DNA from: Caldithrix sp964598255
Lineage (GTDB): Bacteria > Calditrichota > Calditrichia > Calditrichales > Calditrichaceae
DNA length: 64,000 nt
NCBI GenBank assembly: GCA_964598255.1
Contig: CAZRBA010000071.1
Span: forward strand, 1-64,000
Direction of reading: 5' to 3'
Position numbers and translations under genes: made by a program. Each line of letters starts with the position of its first letter. Position 1 is the first letter of the stretch. Of the stretch, positions 1 through 8,874 are shown in pieces. The notes beneath the pieces are model-generated. The model saw only the letters and a list, made by a program, of their open reading frames with translations. It did not search any database and was not told the origin of the DNA.

Positions 1-404
1 AATTGAACCTGCTGCAACACACCAGTGTGATCGTCTCCAAAATTCAGGCCGATCCCACGAAGCCAAAGGTCACCTTTACCAATCTTCTGGTTTCCGGTAC
101 GGATTCTTCGCAATTTTCAGAAAAGTACCGCGACCATCTGGCTGAAAGCGACAACGCTTTTTTCCCGCAAGAAGAGCCCTGGACTTACCGCATTGGCGGC
201 ACGCAAAAAATCACGGTTCCGGCCGGAACCTTTGCCTGCACGGTGGTCGAAGCGGTGGATGGCGACAAAAAGACCAAATACTGGATGATCAACGACATGC
301 CCGGCCTGTACGCCAAAATCATCTTTGAAGAAACCGATCCTTTCGGCGAATTGAGCTACCGCGTGCAGGAGCTGGAGAAAATCAACTATCGCAAGGGAAA
401 TTAG
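1..404 (+). CDS. C-terminal part of an unrecognised protein (5' end outside window)
   Basis: The frame is open to the left edge, so only the last ~134 residues are present and the true start lies outside the window. The visible part is soluble, without membrane segments. It contains a stretch reading 'VPAGTFACTVVEA' followed by 'KYWMINDMPGLYAKI', a beta-rich pattern seen in DUF3108-like and related lipoprotein-type domains where a 'vpaGtf.. ' strand precedes a 'W...d.Pg' strand; this resemblance is my own reading and is weak. The stop TAG is at 402-404. The next gene starts 117 bases downstream with its own ribosome-binding site. Function unknown. Confidence 0.6.
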   Translation, partial: LNLLQHTSVIVSKIQADPTKPKVTFTNLLVSGTDSSQFSEKYRDHLAESDNAFFPQEEPWTYRIGGTQKITVPAGTFACTVVEAVDGDKKTKYWMINDMPGLYAKIIFEETDPFGELSYRVQELEKINYRKGN

Positions 405-413
405 AACCCGGAG

Positions 414-466
414 CCGGAAAGCCACGGTAAAAGTTGCTGACAGGTGCCAGCCCCCGTGCCTTCCGG
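414..466 (+). terminator. imperfect inverted repeat after the first gene
   Basis: Arms CCGGAAAGCCACGG and CCGTGCCTTCCGG can pair with one bulge around a ~26-base loop. There is no T-run after it, so a rho-independent terminator is only one reading; an mRNA-stabilising hairpin or chance is also possible. Confidence 0.3.
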
Positions 467-521
467 ATTTCCGATTGTTGTCAATCAATTAAACTAAAAA
501 CATAAATCTTTAGGAGTTATT

Positions 522-1949
522 ATGAAGTACCTTTCTCTATTCATCTCCCTCTTCCTTCTGGCAAATTTAAGTTTTGCCCAGGAGGCGGGTACGCTGAAGT
601 GGACATTTAACACCAGCGACGAAATATTCAACACCCCGGCCATCGGCGCGGATGGCACCGTTTACGTGGCTTCCAATGATCACTATCTGTACGCGCTCAA
701 TCCCGATGGTTCGTTGAAATGGAAAACAGACATCGGTTACGGCATGTACGCCGCGCCGGTCATCGGTGCGGACGGCACCATTTACGTGGCAACGGCCGGT
801 ATCGGCAAGTTGCACGCCATCAATCCCGACGGCACAAAAAAATGGGAAAGCGAGCAGGCCGACGGCTGGATTAAGGGCACCCCGGCCCTGCTTGCGGATG
901 GGAGTCTGGTGTTTGCCACAGCCGTGGAAAATTTTTACTGCATCAATCCCGACGGTACAACCAAATGGAAGGTTTCTCTGGGCTGGAGCGAATTTTCCAG
1001 TCCGGCCGTGGCTGCCGACGGCACCATTTACGTGGGCGTGAACAGCAAGGGACTGTTTGCCTTTAACCCGGACGGAACGGTCAAATGGCAGTTCAAAGAT
1101 GCCGGTAGCGTACAGTCTTCTCCGGCCATTGGCGCGGATGGTACCATCTACGTAGGTTCAACTAATGACAACGTGTATGCCGTTAATCCGGACGGCACGT
1201 TAAAATGGTCGTTCAAAACCGGCGATCAGGTGTTCGGTTCGCCCAGCATTGCTACAGACGGCACCATTTACATCACTTCGTACGACAAAAATCTGTACGC
1301 GCTCAATCCCGACGGTACAGAAAAATGGCATTACACTTCCAAATGGTTTTTTGACCACAGCGGCAATGTGACCATCGGCGCGGACAACACGCTCTATTTT
1401 GTGGCTTCGGATACGACCTACGGTTTTACGCTCTGGCTTTATGCCTTAAATCCGGACGGCTCGTTCAAATGGGCTTTTACGGGCGGAGATGCCATTAAAA
1501 ACGGTCCGGCTCTGGCTGACGACGGTACGCTGTACGTCGGTTCCGGCGGCGGTACGCTTTACGCCGTTAACGGCGACAATCAGGGCATGGCCAACAGTCC
1601 CTGGCCGCGCTACCATCACGACAATCGCGGCACGGGCAACGTGCTAACGCCCACGGCCATTCGTAAAATCGATGCGGCCGTACCGCAGACCTTTACGGTT
1701 TCGCAGGCCTACCCTAATCCCTTCAATCCCACAACCCATATTCGGTTTAGTCTGAACAAGGTTTCCCGTGTGCAGGTGAGCGTGTACAATGCCGCCGGGC
1801 AGTTGGTGTCCCGCCTGTTCGACGGACAAAAATCCGCCGGGAATTACCAGCTAAGCTGGAACGCCGCACATTTCGGCTCCGGTGTTTATTTTATTAAGGT
1901 GCAGGCTGCTGGCGTTACGCAAGTACGCAAAGCGTTGTTGGTAAAATAA
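522..1949 (+). CDS. Secreted PQQ-like beta-propeller with C-terminal sorting domain
   Basis: 475 residues. Residues 1-20 form a signal peptide ending AFAQ-like (LSFA|QE). Residues ~22-375 are beta-propeller blades of the PQQ/outer-membrane assembly BamB-like type: the motif NPDGTxKW (with small variants) recurs seven times at ~40-residue spacing, each followed by an 'ADGTIYVG' strand. Residues ~395-475 are a type-A sorting domain: YPNPFNP, then three beta strands and a final 'GVYFIKV..' strand and basic end, the form recognised by type IX secretion in FCB bacteria. Family knowledge predicts export to the cell surface or medium; the propeller's ligand cannot be read from the sequence. The start ATG has an AGGAG six bases upstream. 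Near-identical repeats make it prone to recombination. Confidence 0.9.
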   Translation: MKYLSLFISLFLLANLSFAQEAGTLKWTFNTSDEIFNTPAIGADGTVYVASNDHYLYALNPDGSLKWKTDIGYGMYAAPVIGADGTIYVATAGIGKLHAINPDGTKKWESEQADGWIKGTPALLADGSLVFATAVENFYCINPDGTTKWKVSLGWSEFSSPAVAADGTIYVGVNSKGLFAFNPDGTVKWQFKDAGSVQSSPAIGADGTIYVGSTNDNVYAVNPDGTLKWSFKTGDQVFGSPSIATDGTIYITSYDKNLYALNPDGTEKWHYTSKWFFDHSGNVTIGADNTLYFVASDTTYGFTLWLYALNPDGSFKWAFTGGDAIKNGPALADDGTLYVGSGGGTLYAVNGDNQGMANSPWPRYHHDNRGTGNVLTPTAIRKIDAAVPQTFTVSQAYPNPFNPTTHIRFSLNKVSRVQVSVYNAAGQLVSRLFDGQKSAGNYQLSWNAAHFGSGVYFIKVQAAGVTQVRKALLVK

Positions 1950-1970
1950 GTAGGTCATTACAAAAGAATA

Positions 1971-1998
1971 AAAGCCGCCTGAAAAATCGGGCGGCTTT
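1971..1998 (+). terminator. Bidirectional rho-independent terminator
   Basis: AAAGCCGCC and GGCGGCTTT pair around a ten-base loop; a T-run follows on both strands. It lies between two genes that converge here (ending at 1949 and 2080) and can end transcription from both sides. Confidence 0.85.
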
Positions 1999-2079
1999 TT
2001 AATTAAAAATGTGTGCAATATTTGTTCGGGCCTTTTTAAAAGTCATGTAAACGTACTTTAATTTTTCCTTTTAAACCGT

Positions 2080-5000
2080 TTATAAAAACGCGCGCAATTG
2101 CGCCTGTCCGGAATGGATTACCCGCTTAAACCCAGCATCTTTGCGCCCGATGTACGAAAAGGTAAACACAATATTTTTAGCCACCGTATACTCCATGCGT
2201 AACTGCCATTCCTGCGAGAATCCCTGACGCTTGCCTTTGGCCATTTCAAATGGTACAATGCGATTGAACGGATTGTTGGTTACCGTAACGTTCTGCAATT
2301 CGTATTGAGCGCTTATGCGCCCTTTGGCTGGTAAGGAATAATTTAGCCGTTGTTTGAACAACATAAAATACAGGTTAATCGGATAAAGCGGATTGGTATT
2401 GGTCTCGTAACCTGATTCGCTTTCAAGCCCTATTTCCCACATGCCGCTCGGACGATAAGAGAAATTTTGCGAAAGATAATATCCCGTAATGGTACGATTA
2501 CGCAAAGCATTGGCTGCCGAAGTACGCAAGAAGGTACGCCAACGGACTTCGCTTTGGCTACGCAAACGCATCCGTGGCCGCCAATTAAAGCGCAATCCTA
2601 TCTCCTGAGCTTTGCGACGATCGTTCTCAGTACTGTTTACGAATTGATTGTTGTAGTTATGATTCAGGCGAAAACGCAAACGGAATGATAGATTTCGATT
2701 GTGCTTCATAAAAAATAAATCCTGATAAAAACTCAGTACGCCCCGAACCGTAAAACGCCCCTGTAAATGTTCCGGATTCAAAAGATAAACCGCCGCTTTA
2801 TTCGGATCACGGGATTCTTCTTCTACCCGTACGTAGGTTTCTCCGCTGAACTTTGCCAACAAACGATGCTTTCCTCGGCGTTTGCGCAAATAGCGATAGG
2901 GATCAAAACGAAAACGAAAAGCGGTTTGCACACCGGAAACCGGTTCGAACTTTCCGGTAGGTAAAATGTAAAGCAAGTACTTTCCTAAAGGATCGGGAAC
3001 GTATTCTTTCAAATAGGGATCGTAGCGTAAGTTTCCGCGCCCTTCGCCCACATCCACGTACACCTTTTCGCGTAATGCCGTTTCTTCCGTTGAAAGGCGA
3101 TATTGCCACGAAAGATCAAGCGCATTATCAAAAGCACGATGCGTAGCATCAATTTGCGCTAAATTGGTAGAACGGTCGCGCCAACTGGTATCCTGAACAG
3201 CCGCATCCGCGTAGAGCAGCTTAAGCGTATCTACTTTAATACTCTCAAAATATTTGCTGTAATCTTTAATGCGATGCATCAAACTCAAATTCAAGGTAGT
3301 CGATTTAACGTTTTTAAGCCCGAATTTCCATGCATAGGTGCGACTAACCGCTTGCGGTAACAATTTCCCTTTTTGGCGAATATCATAAACATAATCGTTG
3401 CGTTGTCGAGCATCAAATGTGCTTTTAAAATATTTGAAATTCCAAAATTCCAGACCTAATTCCCATTCATCAAAGCGGAATCCGCTTAATTCTTCTTTTA
3501 GTGTGCGCTTGCGCCATTCACCTCGGTAGGCAAATTTCGGTCGAATTTTCCATAAATCGCGTTGCATGCGAAAACGGTACCGTTTCCACAAATCGGTTAA
3601 ATTTTGCAATTGATTGTCCGCAGCAACATATTCGTAACGTAATAGTGAGGCAAAGCGATGAAAATTATCGACCACCGTTTCGATCCCATACCGTTTACTA
3701 ACAAAATGTGTTTGCCCGAACTGACCGATATTGCTCGAAATGCGAATCCCTTTTACCGGCAAATAATTTCCATTTAATTGAAAGCTAACTTCCTGCGCGC
3801 CCTGATCGGGCGAAGCGTATAAATTCCAATAGCGGGTAAAATCCGGTTGACGGAATCGGTCGGCTGGATGAAAGGTGCTTTGAATCAATCTCGATTTAAA
3901 GCGCAAATCAAACTTTCCGAAGTTCCCGCTCCCAATTCGCAGCGAAATCGGTACAAGTTCGGCGGACAGTCGAAATGCTTGTCCCTTATTATCTCGGTCG
4001 TCTAACGATGAAAACGTATTCCGATCCAAATTAGTAAAGGCATATTCCGCCTTCATTTTGAGCGGCTTCCACGGTTTGCCGCTCAAACGGAAATCCAATA
4101 AATCGTGACGCGAAGGTAAGGCAATCAGGCGGATGGGCAAATAATCACCTTTACCCGGCCCTACCCAGCGATACACCCCTAGGCGATCGCGTACGTAATC
4201 GCCGCGTTTGGCACCAAAATAGGAAAAAGAGACCGTATAATTTCCCTTGTTTTTTCCCTTGAATTGGAAGACAGAATACACTTTACCCTGATACAGCGTA
4301 TCCGTTTTTACATAACTTCCCGAGGAATCACCTTTAAACGTAAACCCTGGTTCCTGTGCTTTGAAGGGATCGTCACCAGCTTGTTTCAAGATGTTTTTTT
4401 CTTTTGCCGTCAGGGCCTGACTTTCTTCGAGAACCTGCCCGGTATTGTCCTGTTCTCGGTAATAGCGCACATTTAAATTAAGTGCCCCACGCTTAAAACG
4501 ATGGGCAGAAAATGCACTAAACACATTGCGATTGTAACTTTGCACGGCAGGATAATACTCGAAATCTACCTCAATGCGTGACTCTCCTGTAATTAAACGA
4601 TGATTGGTAAAACGAATTTGCCCGTTACCGTATTCGATTACGTAATCGTTGCTCTCGCCGCGAATCATTCGCTTGCCATTAACAAACACACGCTCCGTTC
4701 CGGCCAACACAATAATATCCCGTTCACCGTTTTTTCCGGTTAACCGGTAAGGCCCCTGATTGCCTTCCTGCCCGATAAACGAGACATGATTAAAAAATCC
4801 GCGTGTGGTAGCAATTGTTGTGCCCACAGTATTATTTTTAAAGGATGTTTGCAAGGTAAGGCCTTGTAATTTGCGCTGTACGTTGGCAAAAGTGCTACCT
4901 TTGTAATCCAGATTAAAATCTCCGACGGTTCCTTGCACAAACGGGCTTTTAAAACGCACAAAGACCTTATCGATTTCTGATAAGGTTTGCGTATTGCCTT

Positions 5001-5616
5001 CCGGCTGAATCGGTGTGGCCGCATCGGTCAAAGCGGCAATAATTTCGATATCATCCGAAAGTTTTCCAGAAAGTTGTACGTTAAGGCCCGAATTCAGAGT
5101 AAAATCCTGATTACTGCCCACTTTAATTCCGCGCATAATGCTACCGCTGGTTTGTAGAGTGGAAGGAATGCGGGTAAACGGATTTTGCAGATGAACGGTT
5201 TTCATGCGTACCCCTTTTTGCATTCTGGCCAAACTGTCCTTGGCCATGGCCGCTTTTGACGTATCGGCCCGATAAAACCGGTAACGACGCGGAAAGGTAA
5301 AAGGCAAACGTAAATAGCGAATCCGCAACGAATCGTTCGGGGCAAAGGTATGAATAAACTCAATCGCCGTTTCGTCTTGCAACCGGTAGTCAAGTGTTTC
5401 GTTAAGTAACTGTCGATTCAAATACACTTGTATTGCGGAACGATTGACAAAATGATTTTCAGGGAAGCGGTAAAGGAAATGTTTGCTCCGTACAATTATG
5501 AGTGTATCTACCTGCCACGGATTTTTAATTGCGATCGGCTGAATCTGGGCTGGTAACATTTTCCATCCCATTAACAGAATTAATAGTCCCCCTATTATTA
5601 GTCGAATTGCTTTCAT
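2080..5616 (-). CDS. Large outer-membrane beta-barrel candidate (SprA-like?)
   Basis: 1178 residues with a signal peptide (residues 1-23, ending LPAQ). Residues ~150-230 contain 'SGSIMRGIKVGSNQDF', 'LSGKLSDDIEIIAALTD' and 'TPIQPEGNTQ', a pattern I associate with surface proteins of Calditrichota and Ignavibacteria and, more loosely, with SprA, the type IX translocon. The rest is dominated by alternating hydrophobic/polar strands rich in Tyr, Arg and Phe, as in porin-type barrels; the extreme C-terminus is AQLRAFL. SprA is normally over 2000 residues, so this would be a short relative; a TonB-independent porin or a surface barrel of unknown role is equally possible. ATG overlaps the stop of the upstream NHL gene by four bases (ATGA), so the two are translationally coupled. 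Confidence 0.7.
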   Translation of the reverse strand: MKAIRLIIGGLLILLMGWKMLPAQIQPIAIKNPWQVDTLIIVRSKHFLYRFPENHFVNRSAIQVYLNRQLLNETLDYRLQDETAIEFIHTFAPNDSLRIRYLRLPFTFPRRYRFYRADTSKAAMAKDSLARMQKGVRMKTVHLQNPFTRIPSTLQTSGSIMRGIKVGSNQDFTLNSGLNVQLSGKLSDDIEIIAALTDAATPIQPEGNTQTLSEIDKVFVRFKSPFVQGTVGDFNLDYKGSTFANVQRKLQGLTLQTSFKNNTVGTTIATTRGFFNHVSFIGQEGNQGPYRLTGKNGERDIIVLAGTERVFVNGKRMIRGESNDYVIEYGNGQIRFTNHRLITGESRIEVDFEYYPAVQSYNRNVFSAFSAHRFKRGALNLNVRYYREQDNTGQVLEESQALTAKEKNILKQAGDDPFKAQEPGFTFKGDSSGSYVKTDTLYQGKVYSVFQFKGKNKGNYTVSFSYFGAKRGDYVRDRLGVYRWVGPGKGDYLPIRLIALPSRHDLLDFRLSGKPWKPLKMKAEYAFTNLDRNTFSSLDDRDNKGQAFRLSAELVPISLRIGSGNFGKFDLRFKSRLIQSTFHPADRFRQPDFTRYWNLYASPDQGAQEVSFQLNGNYLPVKGIRISSNIGQFGQTHFVSKRYGIETVVDNFHRFASLLRYEYVAADNQLQNLTDLWKRYRFRMQRDLWKIRPKFAYRGEWRKRTLKEELSGFRFDEWELGLEFWNFKYFKSTFDARQRNDYVYDIRQKGKLLPQAVSRTYAWKFGLKNVKSTTLNLSLMHRIKDYSKYFESIKVDTLKLLYADAAVQDTSWRDRSTNLAQIDATHRAFDNALDLSWQYRLSTEETALREKVYVDVGEGRGNLRYDPYLKEYVPDPLGKYLLYILPTGKFEPVSGVQTAFRFRFDPYRYLRKRRGKHRLLAKFSGETYVRVEEESRDPNKAAVYLLNPEHLQGRFTVRGVLSFYQDLFFMKHNRNLSFRLRFRLNHNYNNQFVNSTENDRRKAQEIGLRFNWRPRMRLRSQSEVRWRTFLRTSAANALRNRTITGYYLSQNFSYRPSGMWEIGLESESGYETNTNPLYPINLYFMLFKQRLNYSLPAKGRISAQYELQNVTVTNNPFNRIVPFEMAKGKRQGFSQEWQLRMEYTVAKNIVFTFSYIGRKDAGFKRVIHSGQAQLRAFL

Positions 5617-6584
5617 CGGTTTACCGTGAATTTTCCGCCAATAACAAAATTACCGTCCAAAATAAAACAATTATTTTCAAGCGTGGAATCGGGTAATGCG
5701 GTAAGCGCAATATCGCGGGGGTGCATTAAAGGGGTTTGTAAAAACGTTTGTACCGGCCGAATCGTTTGCAGATCGGGCCGAATAAAAAAGATGGCTTTGG
5801 CCGCTTCGTCCGCAACAAAAATACCGCTGCGATCCTGAACGGCCAGTCCAGCGGGATGTTTAAAAATTTGGCTGCCGATAGCCTTGACAAAAGTTCCGAA
5901 AAAATCGTAAACCATAAGTGCTTTTAGTCCGGCATCACTAATCAGCAACCAACGATTGCGAAAGATATCCATTTGAACCGCTTCTTCCAATTCTCCGGCA
6001 CCGGATTCGTAAGTACCGAAAAACCGTTCGGGCTGACCGTCGCGATTGAATTTAATAACCTTCTCTTCCTGATGATCCAGAATAAATAAATCGTTTTGCG
6101 AGTTCAAGGCGCAACTGAGCACTTCTCCGAACTGGAATTCTTCGGGCCAGTCGGGATTGCTTTTAAGCTGAGCCAGATAGTTCATTTGCCGGTCATAACG
6201 TTGAAGCCGACGATTATTGTAATCGGAAACGTAAATATTCAAAATGGATTTCACCCAGATATCCACGGGCAAATCGAACTGATCCGGATCAAAGCCAAAC
6301 CCGCCGACGGAACGTAAAAATTTACCTTCGGAGGTGAATAGTTGAATGCGGTTGTTGCGCGAATCGACCACGAACAGAGTACCGTCATCGGCCAAAGCAA
6401 TAGCCGCCGGATCGTTAAACCGCGCGTTCTCCTGCCCCTGGCCGCCAAAACGAAAATGTTCGACAAATTGCTGGCTGTGAGCGGGCAGGACAATTGCCCA
6501 ACCCAGTGTCACTACCAGCAGGACTCTATTTTTGTTTTTTCGTTTACAAATATATTTTGCGAATACTTCCGATAAATATTTCAT
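5613..6584 (-). CDS. Exported NHL-repeat beta-propeller protein
   Basis: 323 residues. A basic N-region (KRKNKNR) and hydrophobic stretch to about residue 37 (PAHSQ) give a signal peptide with an unusually long n-region. The mature part is an NHL six-bladed propeller: blades of the form 'ARFNDPAAIALADDGTLFVVDSRNNRIQ' type (D-P-x-G/A-I ... V-x-D-x-x-N-x-R-I-Q), at least five recognisable. NHL propellers bind protein or glycan partners. It sits between a kinase-like gene (24-base gap upstream) and a large outer-membrane protein (four-base overlap downstream), so the three are probably one transcript; periplasmic scaffold for the barrel is a reasonable guess, not shown by sequence. Confidence 0.85.
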   Translation of the reverse strand: MKYLSEVFAKYICKRKNKNRVLLVVTLGWAIVLPAHSQQFVEHFRFGGQGQENARFNDPAAIALADDGTLFVVDSRNNRIQLFTSEGKFLRSVGGFGFDPDQFDLPVDIWVKSILNIYVSDYNNRRLQRYDRQMNYLAQLKSNPDWPEEFQFGEVLSCALNSQNDLFILDHQEEKVIKFNRDGQPERFFGTYESGAGELEEAVQMDIFRNRWLLISDAGLKALMVYDFFGTFVKAIGSQIFKHPAGLAVQDRSGIFVADEAAKAIFFIRPDLQTIRPVQTFLQTPLMHPRDIALTALPDSTLENNCFILDGNFVIGGKFTVNR

Positions 6585-6608
6585 TTTAACCGGACCGAAA
6601 ATATTAAA

Positions 6609-8330
6609 CTACTTTGAATTAAAGGGTTTTAAGCTTGCAAAATCCGCACCTAAAATAATTGTTGCCGTTGCTTCCGAAGTTTGGCCATGGTAATTGCGTG
6701 CGGTGTGTACGGGCACACCCAGCAGGTTGCCTAATATCTTTAACGAATCCGAAGCCCCAGCAAGTGCCAGACATTTGCTTTGCGATACGTTCCAATCGAT
6801 TTTACCATGTGGTCGATAATTTTCGCTGCTAATCACGTTAAATCCCCGCATTTGCAAGTAGCGCTGCAATTGTGCGGCAATGCCCTTTTTCCCGCATCCG
6901 TTTAATATTTCAACAAGCAGGTGTTGCCGAGCTTTCGGTGATTTTTTCAGTTTCAGTAGTACACTATCTTGCGGATAGAATCGAAGTGCCGCCGTAAGTA
7001 CATCCGCCGCTCGGTTGTGTTTGCCCTGCTTTTGTAAATTTCGAATCTTTTCGACAATCCGGTCTTTTAATGCTTTTTTTAAACTTTGCAAACCTATGTT
7101 TGTGGAATCGATTTTTAGCGCCTGGTCAAGTAAAGTTAAGGCATTGTTGTCTTTGGGTAGAACCAAGTGTCCTTTTTGAATTTGTTCCTGAGCTTGCGAA
7201 AGCAACGCGCTTACCATTTTAACCTGAAAACTGTCTAAGGCCACAGGTTTTAACGGTGCGGACGTTTTTGCCGAATCGGCTACGGGTTCAGGTTTTGGCG
7301 AACGTGAAACATTGAATTTGGAAAGAAACACGGCGATCAAAACAATTAAAAGCGCGCTAATTAACGGATAGCGCAAATTGGGTCGTAATAGGGAATCAGC
7401 AGAAAAAAACTTTTTTTTCTTGCGTGGCTTGTTTTGCCTTTGTCGGGGTTCTTTGCGAGAAACCGTAGAATGTAGTTTGGGAAAACCTGTGGTTTGCAAG
7501 GCACGACGCATTTCGGCACAGGTCTGAAAGCGGTCGTCCGGATTCTTGGCCAACGCTTTGAGCAACAAATCGTTCATTTGCGGAGATACATCGGCCACGG
7601 GTTCTGGCGCTTTGTGTAAAATACAGTTGTACACATCACCGGTTAAAAACGGCGGATTTCCGTTTAGCAAATCGTAAAGTGTTGCCCCTAACGAATAAAT
7701 ATCCGACCGGATACTCAATCTTTTGCCGCTTACTTGCTCCGGCGACCAATGCAGAATACTGGTAATGGCCGAAGTATCCCGTACTAATGTCAATGCCTGA
7801 CGAATGGGTTCCGAAATACCGAAATCGATTAATTTTATTTTTCGTTCCGAAGTAAGCACAATATTTGCCGGTTTTAGGTCGCGATGCAAAATATTCTGGT
7901 TATGTGAATATTCCAAAGCATCCAATATTTGCTCACCAATCCACTTTACTTCTTCTTCAGAGAATTTTCCAGAAGAACGTTTTGATTTGATGGTTTTCAA
8001 CGTATTTCCTGGTACGTATTCCATTTCGATAAAAGCGAATTTTCCGTCGGCATGCATTTCGTAGAATCGCGCGATATTGGTATGATTTAGTATACGCACC
8101 AGTTGAAATTGTTCTTTTACGATTTTAAGGGCTTCTGCATCCTGCCGAACTGGTGTTGGAATAAATAACAGAACTTTGGAAATGCCATCTTTCAAATCAG
8201 CAACTTTGAAGGCAAAGCTATGGCTGCGACGTACGGGTTTGCTTAAAATTTCAAATCGATCGTCGACGCGCTCACCAAGGCGTAATGCCTTTAATAAAGG
8301 ATCAATGGCAAAATTAGGTGCTTTTTCCAT
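6609..8330 (-). CDS. PknB-type Ser/Thr kinase-like protein with C-terminal LytR_C domain
   Basis: 573 residues from the ATG at 8330 (a TTG start at 8399 and an ATG at 8357 are possible). Residues ~25-275 are a protein-kinase fold: HRDLKPANIV (Asp ~151), LIDFG (Asp ~169), 'SPEQVSGKRLSIRSDIYSLG' activation/P+1 and helix F regions. The glycine-rich loop is replaced by VRRSHS and the beta-3 lysine position is Leu (~55), so ATP binding is doubtful. A basic linker, one membrane helix (~319-335), a helical region with two TPR-like segments, then a LytR_C domain (~465-570; 'LVEILNGCGKKGIA') follow. LytR_C normally belongs to cell-envelope LCP proteins. Topology implied: kinase in the cytoplasm, LytR_C outside. 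First gene of an operon with the NHL protein and the large barrel. Confidence 0.88.
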   Translation of the reverse strand: MEKAPNFAIDPLLKALRLGERVDDRFEILSKPVRRSHSFAFKVADLKDGISKVLLFIPTPVRQDAEALKIVKEQFQLVRILNHTNIARFYEMHADGKFAFIEMEYVPGNTLKTIKSKRSSGKFSEEEVKWIGEQILDALEYSHNQNILHRDLKPANIVLTSERKIKLIDFGISEPIRQALTLVRDTSAITSILHWSPEQVSGKRLSIRSDIYSLGATLYDLLNGNPPFLTGDVYNCILHKAPEPVADVSPQMNDLLLKALAKNPDDRFQTCAEMRRALQTTGFPKLHSTVSRKEPRQRQNKPRKKKKFFSADSLLRPNLRYPLISALLIVLIAVFLSKFNVSRSPKPEPVADSAKTSAPLKPVALDSFQVKMVSALLSQAQEQIQKGHLVLPKDNNALTLLDQALKIDSTNIGLQSLKKALKDRIVEKIRNLQKQGKHNRAADVLTAALRFYPQDSVLLKLKKSPKARQHLLVEILNGCGKKGIAAQLQRYLQMRGFNVISSENYRPHGKIDWNVSQSKCLALAGASDSLKILGNLLGVPVHTARNYHGQTSEATATIILGADFASLKPFNSK

Positions 8331-8450
8331 GACGTACCGCTCTTTTGTTACGTTCATTTGCTTAAAACATAGTTTATTAATTATTTGGGCAATATTCAAT
8401 GCATTTTGTGGGTAGTAAACGAAAGATGTATGAAGTATTCTTTGTTTATC

Positions 8451-8790
8451 CGGTGTGGTTCGGTGGCTGGGATGAGTTAAGGGTGTAAGGGTGAAGGGTT
8501 ATCAGTGCCATTCTGTGTGGATCAGTGGCAGGGAAAGTTGAATTGTTGATTAGTTGAATCGTTGAATGGTTATTCGGTGCTTCTTCGTTGTGGTTCGGTG
8601 GCTGGGATGAGTTAAGGGTGTAAGGGTGAAGGGTTATCAGTGCCATTCTGTGTGGATCAGTGGCCGGAAAGGGTTGAATAGTTGAATGGCTGATTGGTTG
8701 AATTGTTGAATGGTGTTTTCGGTGCTTCTTTGGTGGGGCTCGGTGGCTAGGGTGGGAAAGGGTTAAGGGCTAAGAGTTAAGGGTTACTCC
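8451..8790. repeat. Tandem ~135-bp non-coding repeats (family A)
   Basis: Two full copies start near 8455 and 8590 (period 135) and a decayed third runs from about 8731 to 8790. Each holds the words TGGTTCGGTGGCTGGG, GAGTTAAGGGTGTAAGGG, ATCAGTGCCATTCTGTGTGG and several GTTGAATGGT/GTTGATT words. Strong G/T strand bias. Copies one and two are nearly identical for the first ~85 bases and diverge in the GTTGAA-rich half. The same family returns at 39.9-40.86 kb. It fills most of the divergent space between the kinase-like gene and the histidine kinase; no credible ORF or RNA gene is visible. Confidence 0.9.
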
Positions 8791-8874
8791 TTGATGCTTG
8801 TAAAAATTATTTTTAGCTAAAAAAAATTAATTTTTGGCCGAACTAATATACGGGTAAATTTATTAGGGGCTGCC

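Noticed and set aside
8446..8646. Open frame on the minus strand across the repeats
   Set aside because: It is a by-product of the 135-bp tandem repeat; its protein repeats 'MALITLHPYTLNSSQPPN' and has no ribosome-binding site.
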